A program made the translations under genes and the position numbers. From JALCLA01 sp965653565 (lineage in GTDB: Bacteria > Pseudomonadota > Gammaproteobacteria > Xanthomonadales > Xanthomonadaceae), in assembly GCA_965653565.1 (NCBI GenBank), contig CBFHAI010000051.1:1-32788 (forward strand): a DNA stretch of 32,788 nucleotides. The letters are read 5' to 3'. The notes below the pieces were generated by a model, which worked only from the letters and a program-made list of their open reading frames with translations, was not told where the DNA came from and made no database searches. Below, in pieces: positions 15,861-23,618 of this stretch. Each line of letters starts with the position of its first letter. Position 1 is the first letter of the stretch.

Positions 15861-16166
15861 ATGCCCACCGCCCTCGCCGCCGCCCAGAAACGCTACCTGC
15901 GCGGACTCGCGCACGACCTCAAGCCCGTGATCCTGATGGGCGGCAAAGGCCTCACCGATGCGCTCATTGCCGAGCTCGATCTGGCGCTCGAACGGCACGA
16001 GTTGCTGAAAGTGAAAGTGGCGGCCGGCGATCGCGAGACGCGCGATGCGTGGATCGAACAACTGGTGGAACGCTCGGGCGCCGCGCTGGTCCAGCGCGTC
16101 GGCAATATGGCCACGCTTTATCGTCCGTCGTCCGACAAACCGCAGATCGTTCTGCCGAAAGGCTGA
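15861..16166 (+). CDS. yhbY: YhbY-family (CRM domain) ribosome assembly RNA-binding protein
   Basis: This 101-aa protein is a single CRS1/YhbY domain. It opens with an alpha helix (AAAQKRYLRGLAHDL), then the VILMGGKGLTD segment with the conserved GxxG loop, and a second basic helix-strand part around ELLKVKVAAGDRE. YhbY binds pre-50S particles in E. coli and assists assembly. The gene is divergent from rlmE, with which it shares the large-subunit theme. The ATG at 15861 has only a weak ribosome binding site. The next gene begins 28 bp downstream, so they are probably co-transcribed. Confidence 0.95.
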   Translation: MPTALAAAQKRYLRGLAHDLKPVILMGGKGLTDALIAELDLALERHELLKVKVAAGDRETRDAWIEQLVERSGAALVQRVGNMATLYRPSSDKPQIVLPKG

Positions 16167-16194
16167 GTTCGGCCGTCATGCGTCCGGTGCCGCC

Positions 16195-16569
16195 ATGAGT
16201 CTGGTGGAACATCGTCCCGATGGTATCCACGCCATCCGCTGGGTGCGCGCCGATGCGATCGCGGTGAGTGCACAGGAGATCACGTCGAGCTTTCTGCTCG
16301 CCCCCGACGCGCTGGTGGAATGGTCGCCGCGCACGATCGACGACATCGACGAGGCTGCGATCCAGGCCGTGCTGGCACTCGAGCCAGCGGTGGTGCTGCT
16401 CGGCACCGGCATCGTGCATCGGATGCCCAAGCCCGCCGTGTTCGGAGCCTTCCTGCAGCGCGGCATCGGCCTGGAGGCGATGAGCAACGCGGCGGCCGGA
16501 CGCACCTTCAATCTGCTCGCTGCCGAAGGGCGGCGGGTCGTGGCGGCCTTTCTGCTGCCGGGCCAGTAG
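16195..16569 (+). CDS. Mth938-like (DUF498/NDUFAF3) domain protein
   Basis: This 124-aa protein is a single Mth938 domain. Features include IRWVRADAIAVSAQEITSSFLL, the Walker-like turn VVLLGTGIVHRMP, GIGLEAMSNAAAGRTFNLLAAEGR and VAAFLL at the end. The family includes the human complex I assembly factor NDUFAF3, but bacterial members have no settled function. The start is ATG 16195. The frame is open upstream into yhbY, which is out of frame and real, so the extension is excluded. It lies 28 bp after yhbY in a probable two-gene unit and is convergent with nlpD across the repeat at 16607-16690. Confidence 0.9.
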   Translation: MSLVEHRPDGIHAIRWVRADAIAVSAQEITSSFLLAPDALVEWSPRTIDDIDEAAIQAVLALEPAVVLLGTGIVHRMPKPAVFGAFLQRGIGLEAMSNAAAGRTFNLLAAEGRRVVAAFLLPGQ

Positions 16570-16606
16570 CGGGTTGCGTCGGGCCGCGCCGGGCCGTGCC
16601 CCGGCT

Positions 16607-16690
16607 GGGAATCGGGAATGGGGAATCGGAGAAGAGCTCAAAACGAACCCGGCTCTTGATCTACTCCCGACTCCCGACTCCCGATTCCCC
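16607..16690. repeat. GGGAATC/GGGAGTC hairpin repeat between convergent genes
   Basis: The G-rich arm at 16607-16637 (GGGAATC, GGGAAT and GGGGAATC units ending AGAAGAGC) is followed by a C-rich arm with C runs at 16666-16668, 16673-16675, 16680-16682 and 16687-16690. AAGAGC (16632-16637) also pairs with GCTCTT (16652-16657). The C arm meets the G-quadruplex rule on the minus strand; the G arm falls one base short. The imperfect hairpin lies between the convergent stops of the Mth938 gene and nlpD, where a two-way terminator would be expected. Confidence 0.65.
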
Positions 16691-16722
16691 GCTCCGCGGA
16701 CACCCGAAAGCCGGCGCGCACC

Positions 16723-17634
16723 TCAGCGCTTGGGCAACAGCGGCAACGGATCGATCGGCTTGCCGCTGCGGCGGATCTCGAAATGCAGCATGTCGCGCGC
16801 CGCGCCCGAGCGGCCCATCTCGGCGATCTGCTGGCCCGACGTGACGCGCTGGCCTTCGCTCACCAGGCGCTTGCGGTTGTGCCCGTACGCCGACAGGAAA
16901 GTATCGGAGTGCTTGATGATGATGAGCTCGCCGTAACCGATCAGCCCCGCGCCGGAATAAACCACTTCGCCGGCCGCCGCTGCGAATACCGGCTGCCCGG
17001 AGCTGCCGGCGATGTTGACGCCCTGGCGCGTCGGATCACCCGCGACGTAGCGGCTGACCAGTTGCCCGCTCGCCGGCCAGCGCCAGGTGACGCCCTCGGC
17101 ATTGCGCACCCCCGAGGGCGGTGCTTCCGGCGGATTCCCGGCGACCGGTGACGGCGCCAGCGGTACTGCCGGTTTGAGTGGCGGGACGGGAGTCGGTGCG
17201 GGCGGCGACGCGGCCGGCGGGCGCGGGCTGGCGGGCGCGGGCGCAGTCGTGCCTGGCGGCCGGGAAGCGATCGGTGTCTGCGAAATCGGGGCGCGCGGCG
17301 TTTGCGTCGTCGGTGCCGGTGTCGTTCGTGGTGGCGGCGGCGTCTGTGTCACGCGCGACTCGCCACCGAGTTTCAGGCGCTGGCCCGGGTAGATCGTGTA
17401 CGGCGACGGGATGCGGTTCCAGCGCGCCAGCTCTCGGAAATCGACGCCATGGCGAAACGCGATGCCGTACAGCGTGTCGCCGCGCACCACCAGGTATTCG
17501 GCGGCACGCCCGCGTGGCGGTGGCGTGCTGCGCGTCACCGCCGGCTCGGTGGAACGTTCTACCACCACCGCGCGCGGCCGCGAAGCGCAGGCGGCGATCG
17601 ACAGGCAAAGCAGCAGCAGCAGGACCCGCATCAT
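16723..17634 (-). CDS. nlpD: NlpD-like lipoprotein, LysM plus degenerate LytM/M23 domain
   Basis: This 303-aa lipoprotein has the lipobox IAAC (Cys16), a LysM peptidoglycan-binding domain (46-89), a long Pro/Ala/Thr-rich linker (about 96-175) and a C-terminal LytM domain (about 185-300). The zinc ligands of active M23 peptidases are missing. The usual HxGxD is RQGVN (His and Asp replaced by Arg203 and Asn207), and HxHFE is MLHFE. This is the pattern of NlpD, which activates the amidase AmiC at the septum rather than cutting peptidoglycan itself. The start ATG 17634 overlaps the yqaA stop (ATGA); a second ATG follows at once. It is the last gene of surE-pcm-yqaA-nlpD. Confidence 0.93.
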   Translation of the reverse strand: MMRVLLLLLCLSIAACASRPRAVVVERSTEPAVTRSTPPPRGRAAEYLVVRGDTLYGIAFRHGVDFRELARWNRIPSPYTIYPGQRLKLGGESRVTQTPPPPRTTPAPTTQTPRAPISQTPIASRPPGTTAPAPASPRPPAASPPAPTPVPPLKPAVPLAPSPVAGNPPEAPPSGVRNAEGVTWRWPASGQLVSRYVAGDPTRQGVNIAGSSGQPVFAAAAGEVVYSGAGLIGYGELIIIKHSDTFLSAYGHNRKRLVSEGQRVTSGQQIAEMGRSGAARDMLHFEIRRSGKPIDPLPLLPKR

Positions 17635-18233
17635 GCCGGCGCCACTCCGGTCGTGCGCCAAGCCAGGAAGCCGACCAGCGCCACCAGCACGGCGAGCGCG
17701 GTCCAGCCGATCGGCTCGATGTGGCGATGCAGTGCCGCTTCCGCGCGTGCGCCGCCGAGGCGGATCGCACCGGCAACCAGATACACGCGCTTGCCGCGAC
17801 CGATCAAGGCGCCGAAGAAAAACGGCAACAGCGGCATGCCGACCGCGCCGGACGCCAGCGTGAAAATCTTGAACGGCACTGGCGTGAAGCCTGCGATCAA
17901 CAGCAGCCAGAAGCCATTCTCGGCCGCCTGCTGTTTGATCGCATCGAAATTTTCCGCGTAGCCGAAGCGTTCCAGCAACGGCATCGCGGCTTCCAGCGCG
18001 TAGTAGCCGATCGCGTAACCGACGAACATGCCGAGCATCGAGCCCAGCAGGCTCAGTGTGGCGAGCCAGAACGCGCGCTTCGGTTGCGCCAGCGACATCG
18101 GCGCCAGCATCACCTCGGGCATCACCGGAAAGATGATCGCCTCGAAAAAACTCAGCACGGTAAGGAACAACGGCGCACGCGGATGCCGCGCCCAGCCCAG
18201 CGTGCGTTGGTAGAGCGGCGCGAACAATTTCAT
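17631..18233 (-). CDS. yqaA: YqaA/DedA-like (SNARE-associated) inner membrane protein
   Basis: This 200-aa membrane protein has DedA/VTT-type hallmarks: Glu31 in SFFEAIIFPVMPE, the motif GFTPVPFKIFTLASGA (about 115-130) and GRGKR (145-149). Hydrophobic segments lie at about 20-38, 55-78, 105-120, 130-145 and 175-192. DedA proteins are linked to lipid-carrier flipping and membrane homeostasis; the specific role of YqaA is not settled. It starts at 18233, sharing one base with the pcm stop (TGATG), and ends overlapping the nlpD start, so it is tightly coupled in the operon. Confidence 0.93.
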   Translation of the reverse strand: MKLFAPLYQRTLGWARHPRAPLFLTVLSFFEAIIFPVMPEVMLAPMSLAQPKRAFWLATLSLLGSMLGMFVGYAIGYYALEAAMPLLERFGYAENFDAIKQQAAENGFWLLLIAGFTPVPFKIFTLASGAVGMPLLPFFFGALIGRGKRVYLVAGAIRLGGARAEAALHRHIEPIGWTALAVLVALVGFLAWRTTGVAPA

Positions 18234-18910
18234 CAGGCCAGCCCGCCGAGCAAGGGCACGAACACGACGGCGCCGAGCGTTTCGGACTTGATGCCTTCCT
18301 CGGTATGCCGCAGCCGCAACAATTGCTGGCCGGCACTGCCGCCGACCGGCGCCACCAGCACGCCGCCGGGCGCGAGTTGCGCGATCAAACTGTCGTCGAG
18401 CGCCGCCGCGGCCGCGGTGACGATGATGGCGTCGAACGGCGCGTGTTCGGCCCAGCCGATGCGGCCGTCGTCGTAGCGGCATTTCACGTTGTCGATGCCG
18501 AGCTTGCGGAACCGCCTGCGCGCCAGCCGCTGCAGTTCGTCGATGCGTTCGACGGTGTAGACCTGCTCGATGAGTTCCGACAGCACCGCCGCCTGGTAGC
18601 CCGAGCCGGTGCCGATTTCGAGCACCTTTTTCGGCACGCCGAATTCGAGCAGCGCCTCGGTCATGCGCGCCACCACCCACGGCTGCGAAATCGTCTGCGC
18701 GCGGCCGATCGGCAACGCGGTGTCTTCGTACGCGCGCGAGGCCAACGCTTCGTCGATGAACAGATGGCGCGGCACGGTGCGCATCGCGGCGAGCACGCGT
18801 TCGTCGCGGATGCCTTCGGCGCGCAAGCGCTCGATCAAGCGGTCGCGCGCGCGCTGCGAGGTCATGCCCAGCCCTTCGGCCTCGCGTCCCAGGCGCGACA
18901 GCGGGTTCAT
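18233..18910 (-). CDS. pcm: Protein-L-isoaspartate O-methyltransferase
   Basis: This 225-aa enzyme repairs age-damaged proteins by methylating L-isoaspartyl residues. The family signature ALPIGRAQTISQP lies at 65-77 (Ser75 in the active-site segment). The SAM-binding motif LEIGTGSGY lies at 97-105, followed by YTVERIDEL and the DDG region near 147-149. I chose ATG 18910 because GAGG sits about 10 bp upstream; ATG 18865 (Met16) is also possible and would give a length closer to E. coli Pcm. It follows surE by 38 bp in the classic surE-pcm order and overlaps yqaA by one base. Confidence 0.96.
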   Translation of the reverse strand: MNPLSRLGREAEGLGMTSQRARDRLIERLRAEGIRDERVLAAMRTVPRHLFIDEALASRAYEDTALPIGRAQTISQPWVVARMTEALLEFGVPKKVLEIGTGSGYQAAVLSELIEQVYTVERIDELQRLARRRFRKLGIDNVKCRYDDGRIGWAEHAPFDAIIVTAAAAALDDSLIAQLAPGGVLVAPVGGSAGQQLLRLRHTEEGIKSETLGAVVFVPLLGGLA

Positions 18911-18948
18911 GCGCAATGCCTCATGCGGCGCACTCCATGCCGGCCGCC

Positions 18949-19728
18949 TCACGCACGGATCTTCACCGCGTCCGACAGTGCGCCGACCCAGCTGGCGACC
19001 TTCTCCAGCGCCTGGTAACGCGTGAGATCGACATGGATCGGCGTGATCGAAATGAAACCGGCGCGCACGGCGTGGAAATCGGTGCCGGGGCCGGCGTCCT
19101 GTTCGGCGCCGGCCGGACCGATCCAGTAGATCGGCCGGCCGCGCGGATCGCGCTGCGCGATGCACGGCTCGGAACGGTGCCGGTTGCCGAGCCGCGTGAC
19201 TTCGAAACCGCGCAGTTCGTGCCACGGCAGGTCGGGCACGTTGACGTTGAGGATGGTGTCGGCCGGCAGCGGATCGACCAGCAAACGCGCCGTGATCTCG
19301 ACCGCGGCGCGCGCCGCGGTGTCGAAATGGTGGCCGTGGTGGTCGCCGGTGGCGAGCGACATCGCGATCGCCGGCAGGCCGAGGAAACGGCCTTCCATCG
19401 CCGCGGCGACGGTGCCCGAGTAGATCACGTCGTCGCCCAGGTTGGCGAAATTGTTGATGCCCGACACCACGATGTCGGGCTCCTGCTCGAGCAGCCCGGT
19501 GAGCGCCAGATGCACGCAATCGGTCGGCGTGCCGGCCACGCTCCACACGCCCTCGCCGATCGATTTGACGCGGATGGGCTGGTCGAGCGTCAACGAATTC
19601 GAGGCGCCCGAGCGATCGCGATCGGGCCCCACCACCGTCACCTCGTGCCCCGCCCGGCGCAGGCCGTCGGCGAGGATGCGGATGCCCGGCGCATCCACGC
19701 CGTCATCGTTGCTGACCAATACACGCAT
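18949..19728 (-). CDS. surE: 5'/3'-nucleotidase SurE
   Basis: This 259-aa enzyme matches SurE in length and motifs. It opens with VLVSNDDG, whose Asp8-Asp9 bind the metal. DRDRSGASNSLT carries the Ser40 ligand, and SGINNFANLGDD supplies the Asn. It dephosphorylates nucleoside 5'- and 3'-monophosphates in stationary phase. It is the first gene of the surE-pcm-yqaA-nlpD set. The upstream 311-bp intergenic region holds repeats and should contain its promoter. Confidence 0.97.
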   Translation of the reverse strand: MRVLVSNDDGVDAPGIRILADGLRRAGHEVTVVGPDRDRSGASNSLTLDQPIRVKSIGEGVWSVAGTPTDCVHLALTGLLEQEPDIVVSGINNFANLGDDVIYSGTVAAAMEGRFLGLPAIAMSLATGDHHGHHFDTAARAAVEITARLLVDPLPADTILNVNVPDLPWHELRGFEVTRLGNRHRSEPCIAQRDPRGRPIYWIGPAGAEQDAGPGTDFHAVRAGFISITPIHVDLTRYQALEKVASWVGALSDAVKIRA

Positions 19729-20039
19729 GAATCGAATCGACCGGGGAAAGCGGGCAATGATAGCGGAGGGGCGGGAGCGAGGGGCGTGGGCGGCGCACAG
19801 GTTGGGTCGCAGGCGGGTCGATGGGGCGGATCAGGGATTAGGGATGAGTAGCGAGGGCGCTCTGTAGAAAAGGTCGAGGTGCCCCGATGCCTGCCGAAAA
19901 TACGCCCTCGCTACTCGCCCCTAATCCCTTGCTCTCAAGTGCCCGGTGTCCCCGCGGTTCCCAACCATGCGCCCTCGCTACTCGCCCCTAACCCCGCTCT
20001 TCTCCCCCGTGCGCCCCAATTTCCATTACCGTCAAAACC
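19729..20039. other. 311-bp divergent intergenic region with repeats
   Basis: It lies between surE (minus) and the Smr-domain gene (plus). The bulk is made of three copies of a 26-bp repeat and the DNA between them. The segment 19729-19833 shows no coding signal. No clear -10/-35 pair is visible for either gene. Confidence 0.6.
19834..19995. repeat. Three copies of a 26-bp GGGATTAGGG repeat
   Basis: Copy 1 is on the plus strand at 19834-19859, starting GGGATTAGGGATGAGTAGCG. Copies 2 (19903-19928) and 3 (19970-19995) are inverted. Copies 1 and 2 differ at two positions and copies 2 and 3 at one. Copies 1 and 2 can pair into a 26-bp stem with a 43-bp loop, and copy 3 offers an alternative pairing. 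This is a different sequence from the GGGAATC elements but of similar design. Confidence 0.85.
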
Positions 20040-20627
20040 ATGCGCAAACGCCCCGCCCCGCCACCCGATCCCGCCGACGCCGAGCTCTTCCGCTCGGCGA
20101 TCGGGCCGGTGCGCGAGCTGAGTGCACCACCGGAAGCGCCCAAGACGCCGAAGCCGGCGCCGCTGCCGCGCCAGCGCGAGGCGGACGATGCGCAGGCACT
20201 GATCGACTCGCGGCTGCATCCGTTCGATTTCGTCGATGCGGCTTACGGCGACACCGCCGAGTATCTGAAGGACGGATTGCCGCCACGCGTGTTGCGCAAA
20301 CTCAAGCGCGGGCAATACAGCGTGCAGGACGAAATCGATCTGCACGGCATGAACGCGGTGCTGGCCGAGCGCGTCGTGCGTGAGTTCCTGCAGGAAAGCC
20401 GGCGCCGCGAGCGCTACTGCGTGCGCATCGTGCACGGCAAAGGCCTGCGCTCGGAAGGCGAAGGCCCGGTGTTGAAACTGCTGACCGAAAGACTGCTGCG
20501 CCAGCGCGCGGACGTGCTGGCCTTCGCCTCCGCGCGAGCCGCGCAGGGCGGAACCGGAGCGCTCACCGTGCTGTTGGCGCGCCGCCGCCCGAACGAGGCG
20601 GCGGCGGCCGGCAACGCGAACGACTAG
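20040..20627 (+). CDS. Smr domain protein
   Basis: This 195-aa protein has a Pro-rich N-terminal stretch (about 1-50) and a C-terminal Smr domain with DLHG (100-103), HGKG (132-135) and GGTGAL (170-175). That is the layout of small proteobacterial Smr proteins such as SmrA and SmrB. Smr domains are nucleases; E. coli SmrB cuts mRNA between collided ribosomes, and the DLHG/HGKG motifs expected for activity are present. Whether this one acts in ribosome rescue is inference. The start is ATG 20040, with no strong ribosome binding site. The stop codon overlaps the stop of the convergent lipoprotein gene. Confidence 0.9.
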   Translation: MRKRPAPPPDPADAELFRSAIGPVRELSAPPEAPKTPKPAPLPRQREADDAQALIDSRLHPFDFVDAAYGDTAEYLKDGLPPRVLRKLKRGQYSVQDEIDLHGMNAVLAERVVREFLQESRRRERYCVRIVHGKGLRSEGEGPVLKLLTERLLRQRADVLAFASARAAQGGTGALTVLLARRRPNEAAAAGNAND

Positions 20628-20854
20628 CGGATGTAGTTCTTGCCTTCTTCGCTGGGCGGATTGATCCACACCACCTGCACGCCTTTGTGCCGCGCGTTCT
20701 TTTCGACGGCGTACATGTAGTCGGCATCGCTGCGGAATCCGCTGCCACCCTTGGCGACCATCGACGAACCGGAACTCGCACAACCGGCGAGCAGTGCAAC
20801 GGCGCCCAGAGCGAGCAAGATCCTGAGCTGGGAGAGCCTACGTAGCGCGACCAT
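20624..20854 (-). CDS. Small lipoprotein of unknown function
   Basis: This 76-aa protein has a lipoprotein signal ending LLAGC (Cys25). The mature chain is about 52 residues, with SDADYMYAVEKNARHKGVQV followed by VWINPP. I chose ATG 20854 for the strong GGAGG 8 bp upstream; the frame stays open to 20905 but lacks such a site. It lies 222 bp downstream of truD on the same strand and is convergent with the Smr gene, the two stops sharing CTAG. No function is known. The short length and outer-membrane-type signal suit an envelope-associated protein. Confidence 0.85.
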   Translation of the reverse strand: MVALRRLSQLRILLALGAVALLAGCASSGSSMVAKGGSGFRSDADYMYAVEKNARHKGVQVVWINPPSEEGKNYIR

Positions 20855-20887
20855 AAACGACCTCCTCGGAAGCCTGTGCAACGCCGG

Positions 20888-20908
20888 GTCGTGCGACCCC
20901 CGCACGAC
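20888..20908 (-). other. 8-bp perfect stem-loop upstream of the small lipoprotein gene
   Basis: GTCGTGCG pairs with CGCACGAC around a 5-base loop. It lies in the 222-bp gap between truD and the lipoprotein gene, 33 bp before the lipoprotein start. No U run is present on either strand, so termination is doubtful; a leader structure is possible. Confidence 0.35.
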
Positions 20909-21076
20909 GGATGCCCGGACGTCGAATCAAGCTTACGCCTGCTGGACGGCGAGAGTGCGAGTTCCGTCGCAGTGCGGTGGCGAATCGGCGATTGAGCGAA
21001 TTTCGGAACAGTTTTCGCGGCTTTTCCGGGCGGTAATCGCGGAAAACCCGCGAAAAAGTTGCAGCGGAAACTGCGT

Positions 21077-22120
21077 CTAGCGGTCGCCTTCCTCGGCCGT
21101 ACCGACGACGAAATCGCCGACCGCATGCAGCACCGTGGTGGCGTAGGCACCGGCGGGCAGGAAGAAGCGTACGACCAGCCCGTCGTCGTCCCAGCTCCAC
21201 GCCAGATCGCGTACCGGCAGCCGCAAGGCGCGGCGTTCCTGGCGCAGACCGGCCTCGGCCAGGCCGGCGGCGAGGTCCGCGAACGCGGCCGCGGTCGCGC
21301 TTTCCAATTGCGCCGCTTCGGCCTGCGTACGCAGCTCGCCCTGGCCCCACAGCGGACCGGTCGGATGCACGTCGAGGCTTTCGATGCGTGCCTGCAATTC
21401 GCCCGTGAACGGCTCGGGGCCGAACACGCTGTGCGTGCCGTCGAGCATCCACACCTCGCCGTCGAGCGCGCGATCCCACACGCCGCGCCGCACGCGCTCG
21501 GCGAGCAGCGCGTTGAAGATCGCCGAGCGCGCCGCCGACAGCAGGATCGAACGCTTGTCGCGCGGCATGCGGCGGCCGGCGAACATCGCGCGCGCCGCGG
21601 CGAGATTGCCGCCGTCGCGGCCGAAGCGCTGCTCGCCGAAATAATTCGGTACGCCCTTCTGCGCGAGTGTGGCGAAGCGCGCATCGATCGCGGCGCGATC
21701 GCCGACGACCTCGCGCAACCGCAGCACGAAACGATTGCCGCGCAACGCGCCGCGCGGCAGTTTGCGCGAGTGCCAGGTGTGCGACAGCACTTTGAAATCG
21801 GTTTCGTCCTGCAGCAGCGCGAAATCCGGCGCGATGCGCTTGGGCAGATGCACGGTGAATATCTGCCGTGTCACGGCATGGCGATCCTTCAACCCGGCAT
21901 AGCTCACCGCATGCTCGGCGATGCCGGCCCAGCGCGCCAGTTTCTGCGCCACCCAGGCGGTGTTGGCGCCGCGCTTTTCGATATCGAGGAACAGGTGTTC
22001 GCCCTCGCCGCTCGGCGCGAAACCGAGATCTTCATCGACGCGGAAATCTTCCGGCACGGCGCGCAGGCGTGCGGCGAGCACGGGCGCGCCATGCGCGCGC
22101 GGCATGTCGGGCGCGCTCAC
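21077..22120 (-). CDS. truD: tRNA pseudouridine(13) synthase TruD
   Basis: This 347-aa enzyme makes pseudouridine 13 in tRNAs, tRNA-Glu being the best known target. The family motif AGLKDRHAVTRQ contains catalytic Asp79. PEDFRVDEDLGF and the TruD insertion-domain segment GVPNYFGEQRFGR are also present, and the length is normal. The start is GTG 22120, overlapping the ispF stop in GTGA. No Shine-Dalgarno is visible, so re-initiation is likely; ATG 22105 is the alternative. It is the last tightly linked gene of ftsB-ispD-ispF-truD. Confidence 0.95.
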   Translation of the reverse strand: MSAPDMPRAHGAPVLAARLRAVPEDFRVDEDLGFAPSGEGEHLFLDIEKRGANTAWVAQKLARWAGIAEHAVSYAGLKDRHAVTRQIFTVHLPKRIAPDFALLQDETDFKVLSHTWHSRKLPRGALRGNRFVLRLREVVGDRAAIDARFATLAQKGVPNYFGEQRFGRDGGNLAAARAMFAGRRMPRDKRSILLSAARSAIFNALLAERVRRGVWDRALDGEVWMLDGTHSVFGPEPFTGELQARIESLDVHPTGPLWGQGELRTQAEAAQLESATAAAFADLAAGLAEAGLRQERRALRLPVRDLAWSWDDDGLVVRFFLPAGAYATTVLHAVGDFVVGTAEEGDR

Positions 22121-22599
22121 AGGATATTTTCGAGCAACACCACGGCCTGCGCCGCGATGCCTTCGCCACGGCCGGTGAAACCGAGTTTTTCGCTGGTGGT
22201 GGCTTTCACGCCCACTGCGTCCACAGCGATGCCGAGATCGGCGGCAAGCGAGGCGCGCATCGCGTCGATGTGCGGCGCCAGCTTCGGCCGTTCGCAGATC
22301 ACCACACTGTCGACATTGGCAACCGTCCATCCACGCCCGAACAACATCGCCACCACGGCACGCAGCAGTTCGCGACTGTCCGCGCCGCGCCAGCGTTCAT
22401 CGCTCGGCGGAAAATACTTGCCGATGTCGCCCAGCGCGAGCGCGCCGAGCAAGGCATCGCACAAGGCATGAATCAGCACATCGCCATCGGAATGCGCGAT
22501 GAGGCCGCGCTCGTGCGCGATACGCACGCCGCCCAGCATCACGTGATCGCCATCGCCGAACGCATGCACGTCGTAGCCGATGCCGATGCGCACGCTCAT
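22117..22599 (-). CDS. ispF: 2-C-methyl-D-erythritol 2,4-cyclodiphosphate synthase
   Basis: This 160-aa enzyme catalyses the ring-closing step of the MEP isoprenoid pathway, releasing CMP. The metal ligands are visible as Asp10 and His12 in GYDVHAF and His44 in DVLIHALCDA. GDIGKYFPPSD and the C-terminal TSEKLGFTGRGEGIAAQA are also typical. The start overlaps the ispD stop by 4 bases (ATGA) and the end overlaps the truD start. It is adjacent to ispD as in many proteobacteria. Confidence 0.98.
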   Translation of the reverse strand: MSVRIGIGYDVHAFGDGDHVMLGGVRIAHERGLIAHSDGDVLIHALCDALLGALALGDIGKYFPPSDERWRGADSRELLRAVVAMLFGRGWTVANVDSVVICERPKLAPHIDAMRASLAADLGIAVDAVGVKATTSEKLGFTGRGEGIAAQAVVLLENIL

Positions 22600-23285
22600 C
22601 CGTCGAGCCTGGCGAGCAGGAATTCGGCCAACGCCAGATCGGCCGGCGTGGTCACCTTGATATTGTCGTCGGCGCCTTCGACCAGCATCGGCTTCAGGCC
22701 CAGGCGTTCGAGCGCCATCGCTTCGTCGGTCACCGTTTCGCCGGCCGCCAGCGCCGATTCCAGCGCGCGTTCGAGCGCGGCGCGTCGAAACATCTGCGGC
22801 GTCAGCGCGCGCCACAGGCGCTCGCGTGGTTCGGTGGCGTCGATCGTGCCGCCGGCGTTCGCGCGTTTGAGCGTGTCGCGCACCGGCGCGGCGAGAATCG
22901 CGCCGACCTCGTGCGCGGCGCCATGATCGAGCAACCGGTCGAGATCGTCGCGCCGCAGGCAAGGCCGCGCGGCGTCGTGCACCAGCACCCAATCCTTTTC
23001 GCGCACCGAACCGGGCAGCGCGCGCAAACCGGCCAACACAGAATCGGCGCGCTCGCTGCCGCCGACGCAGGTGTGCACCGGTTTGCCCTTCAATTCGCGC
23101 CAGCCCGGCCAGCGTTCGTCGTCGGCCGCCAGCGCGATCATCAAACCCGTGACGCGCGAATGCGCGGCCACGCGTTCGAGCGTGTGGCGGATCAGCGGAC
23201 GCCCGAGCAGATTGAGATACTGCTTGGGAATTTCGCCGCCGACGCGCGTGCCACGCCCGGCCGCCGGCACCACGACCCAGGTCAT
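22596..23285 (-). CDS. ispD: 2-C-methyl-D-erythritol 4-phosphate cytidylyltransferase
   Basis: This 229-aa enzyme transfers CMP from CTP to methylerythritol phosphate. The nucleotide-binding N terminus reads PAAGRGTR (7-14), with Lys21 following in PKQY. HDAARP (about 103-108) and the late TDEAMALE and NIKVTTPADL are family hallmarks. It overlaps both ftsB and ispF by 4 bases. Its substrate CTP is made by PyrG, encoded in the same direction upstream. Confidence 0.98.
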   Translation of the reverse strand: MTWVVVPAAGRGTRVGGEIPKQYLNLLGRPLIRHTLERVAAHSRVTGLMIALAADDERWPGWRELKGKPVHTCVGGSERADSVLAGLRALPGSVREKDWVLVHDAARPCLRRDDLDRLLDHGAAHEVGAILAAPVRDTLKRANAGGTIDATEPRERLWRALTPQMFRRAALERALESALAAGETVTDEAMALERLGLKPMLVEGADDNIKVTTPADLALAEFLLARLDG

Positions 23286-23596
23286 GGCGTTTCGTCCGCG
23301 GCGGGCGGCGCTTCGACGGGCGGCGCTTCCACCGTGCGATAAAAAGTTTCGTCCGGCTTGATCATTCCCAGTTCGGCGCGCGCGCGTTCTTCCACCGCGG
23401 CCTGGCCTTGCTTGAGATCTTCCACTTCGGCGCGCAATGCCGCGTTGCGCTGTTGCAGCTTCGCGTTCTCGTCGCGCTGCGCGGCCACCGTGGTGTCGAG
23501 CTGTTCGACTTCGCGCCAGCCGCCGGAACCGACCCATAACTTCAACTGCAGCAACAGCAGCAAGGCGACCAGGATCAGGGCCAGCAGACGGCTCAC
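23282..23596 (-). CDS. ftsB: Cell division protein FtsB
   Basis: This 104-aa single-pass protein has a short cytoplasmic start, one membrane helix (about 4-22) and a periplasmic coiled coil (about 32-75: QRDENAKLQQRNAALRAEV). The RARAELGMIKPDETFY motif near 76-91 is typical of FtsB. It forms the FtsQLB complex that signals septal peptidoglycan synthesis. The start is GTG 23596 with a weak ribosome binding site, 22 bp after eno; the end overlaps ispD (ATGA). The eno-ftsB-ispD order is standard. Confidence 0.96.
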   Translation of the reverse strand: MSRLLALILVALLLLLQLKLWVGSGGWREVEQLDTTVAAQRDENAKLQQRNAALRAEVEDLKQGQAAVEERARAELGMIKPDETFYRTVEAPPVEAPPAADETP

Positions 23597-23618
23597 GAGG
23601 TGCGGGCGGCCGGTACGA

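Noticed and set aside
16723..18336. Apparent long fusion ending in NlpD
   Set aside because: The extension is an off-frame reading of yqaA; NlpD has a proper lipoprotein start at 17634.
18233..19546. Apparent long N-terminal extension of Pcm
   Set aside because: The extension is an off-frame reading of surE; Pcm starts at 18910 after a GAGG site.
19834..19995. Short repeats as a possible CRISPR array
   Set aside because: Copies are few, in mixed orientation and irregularly spaced, with no cas genes nearby.
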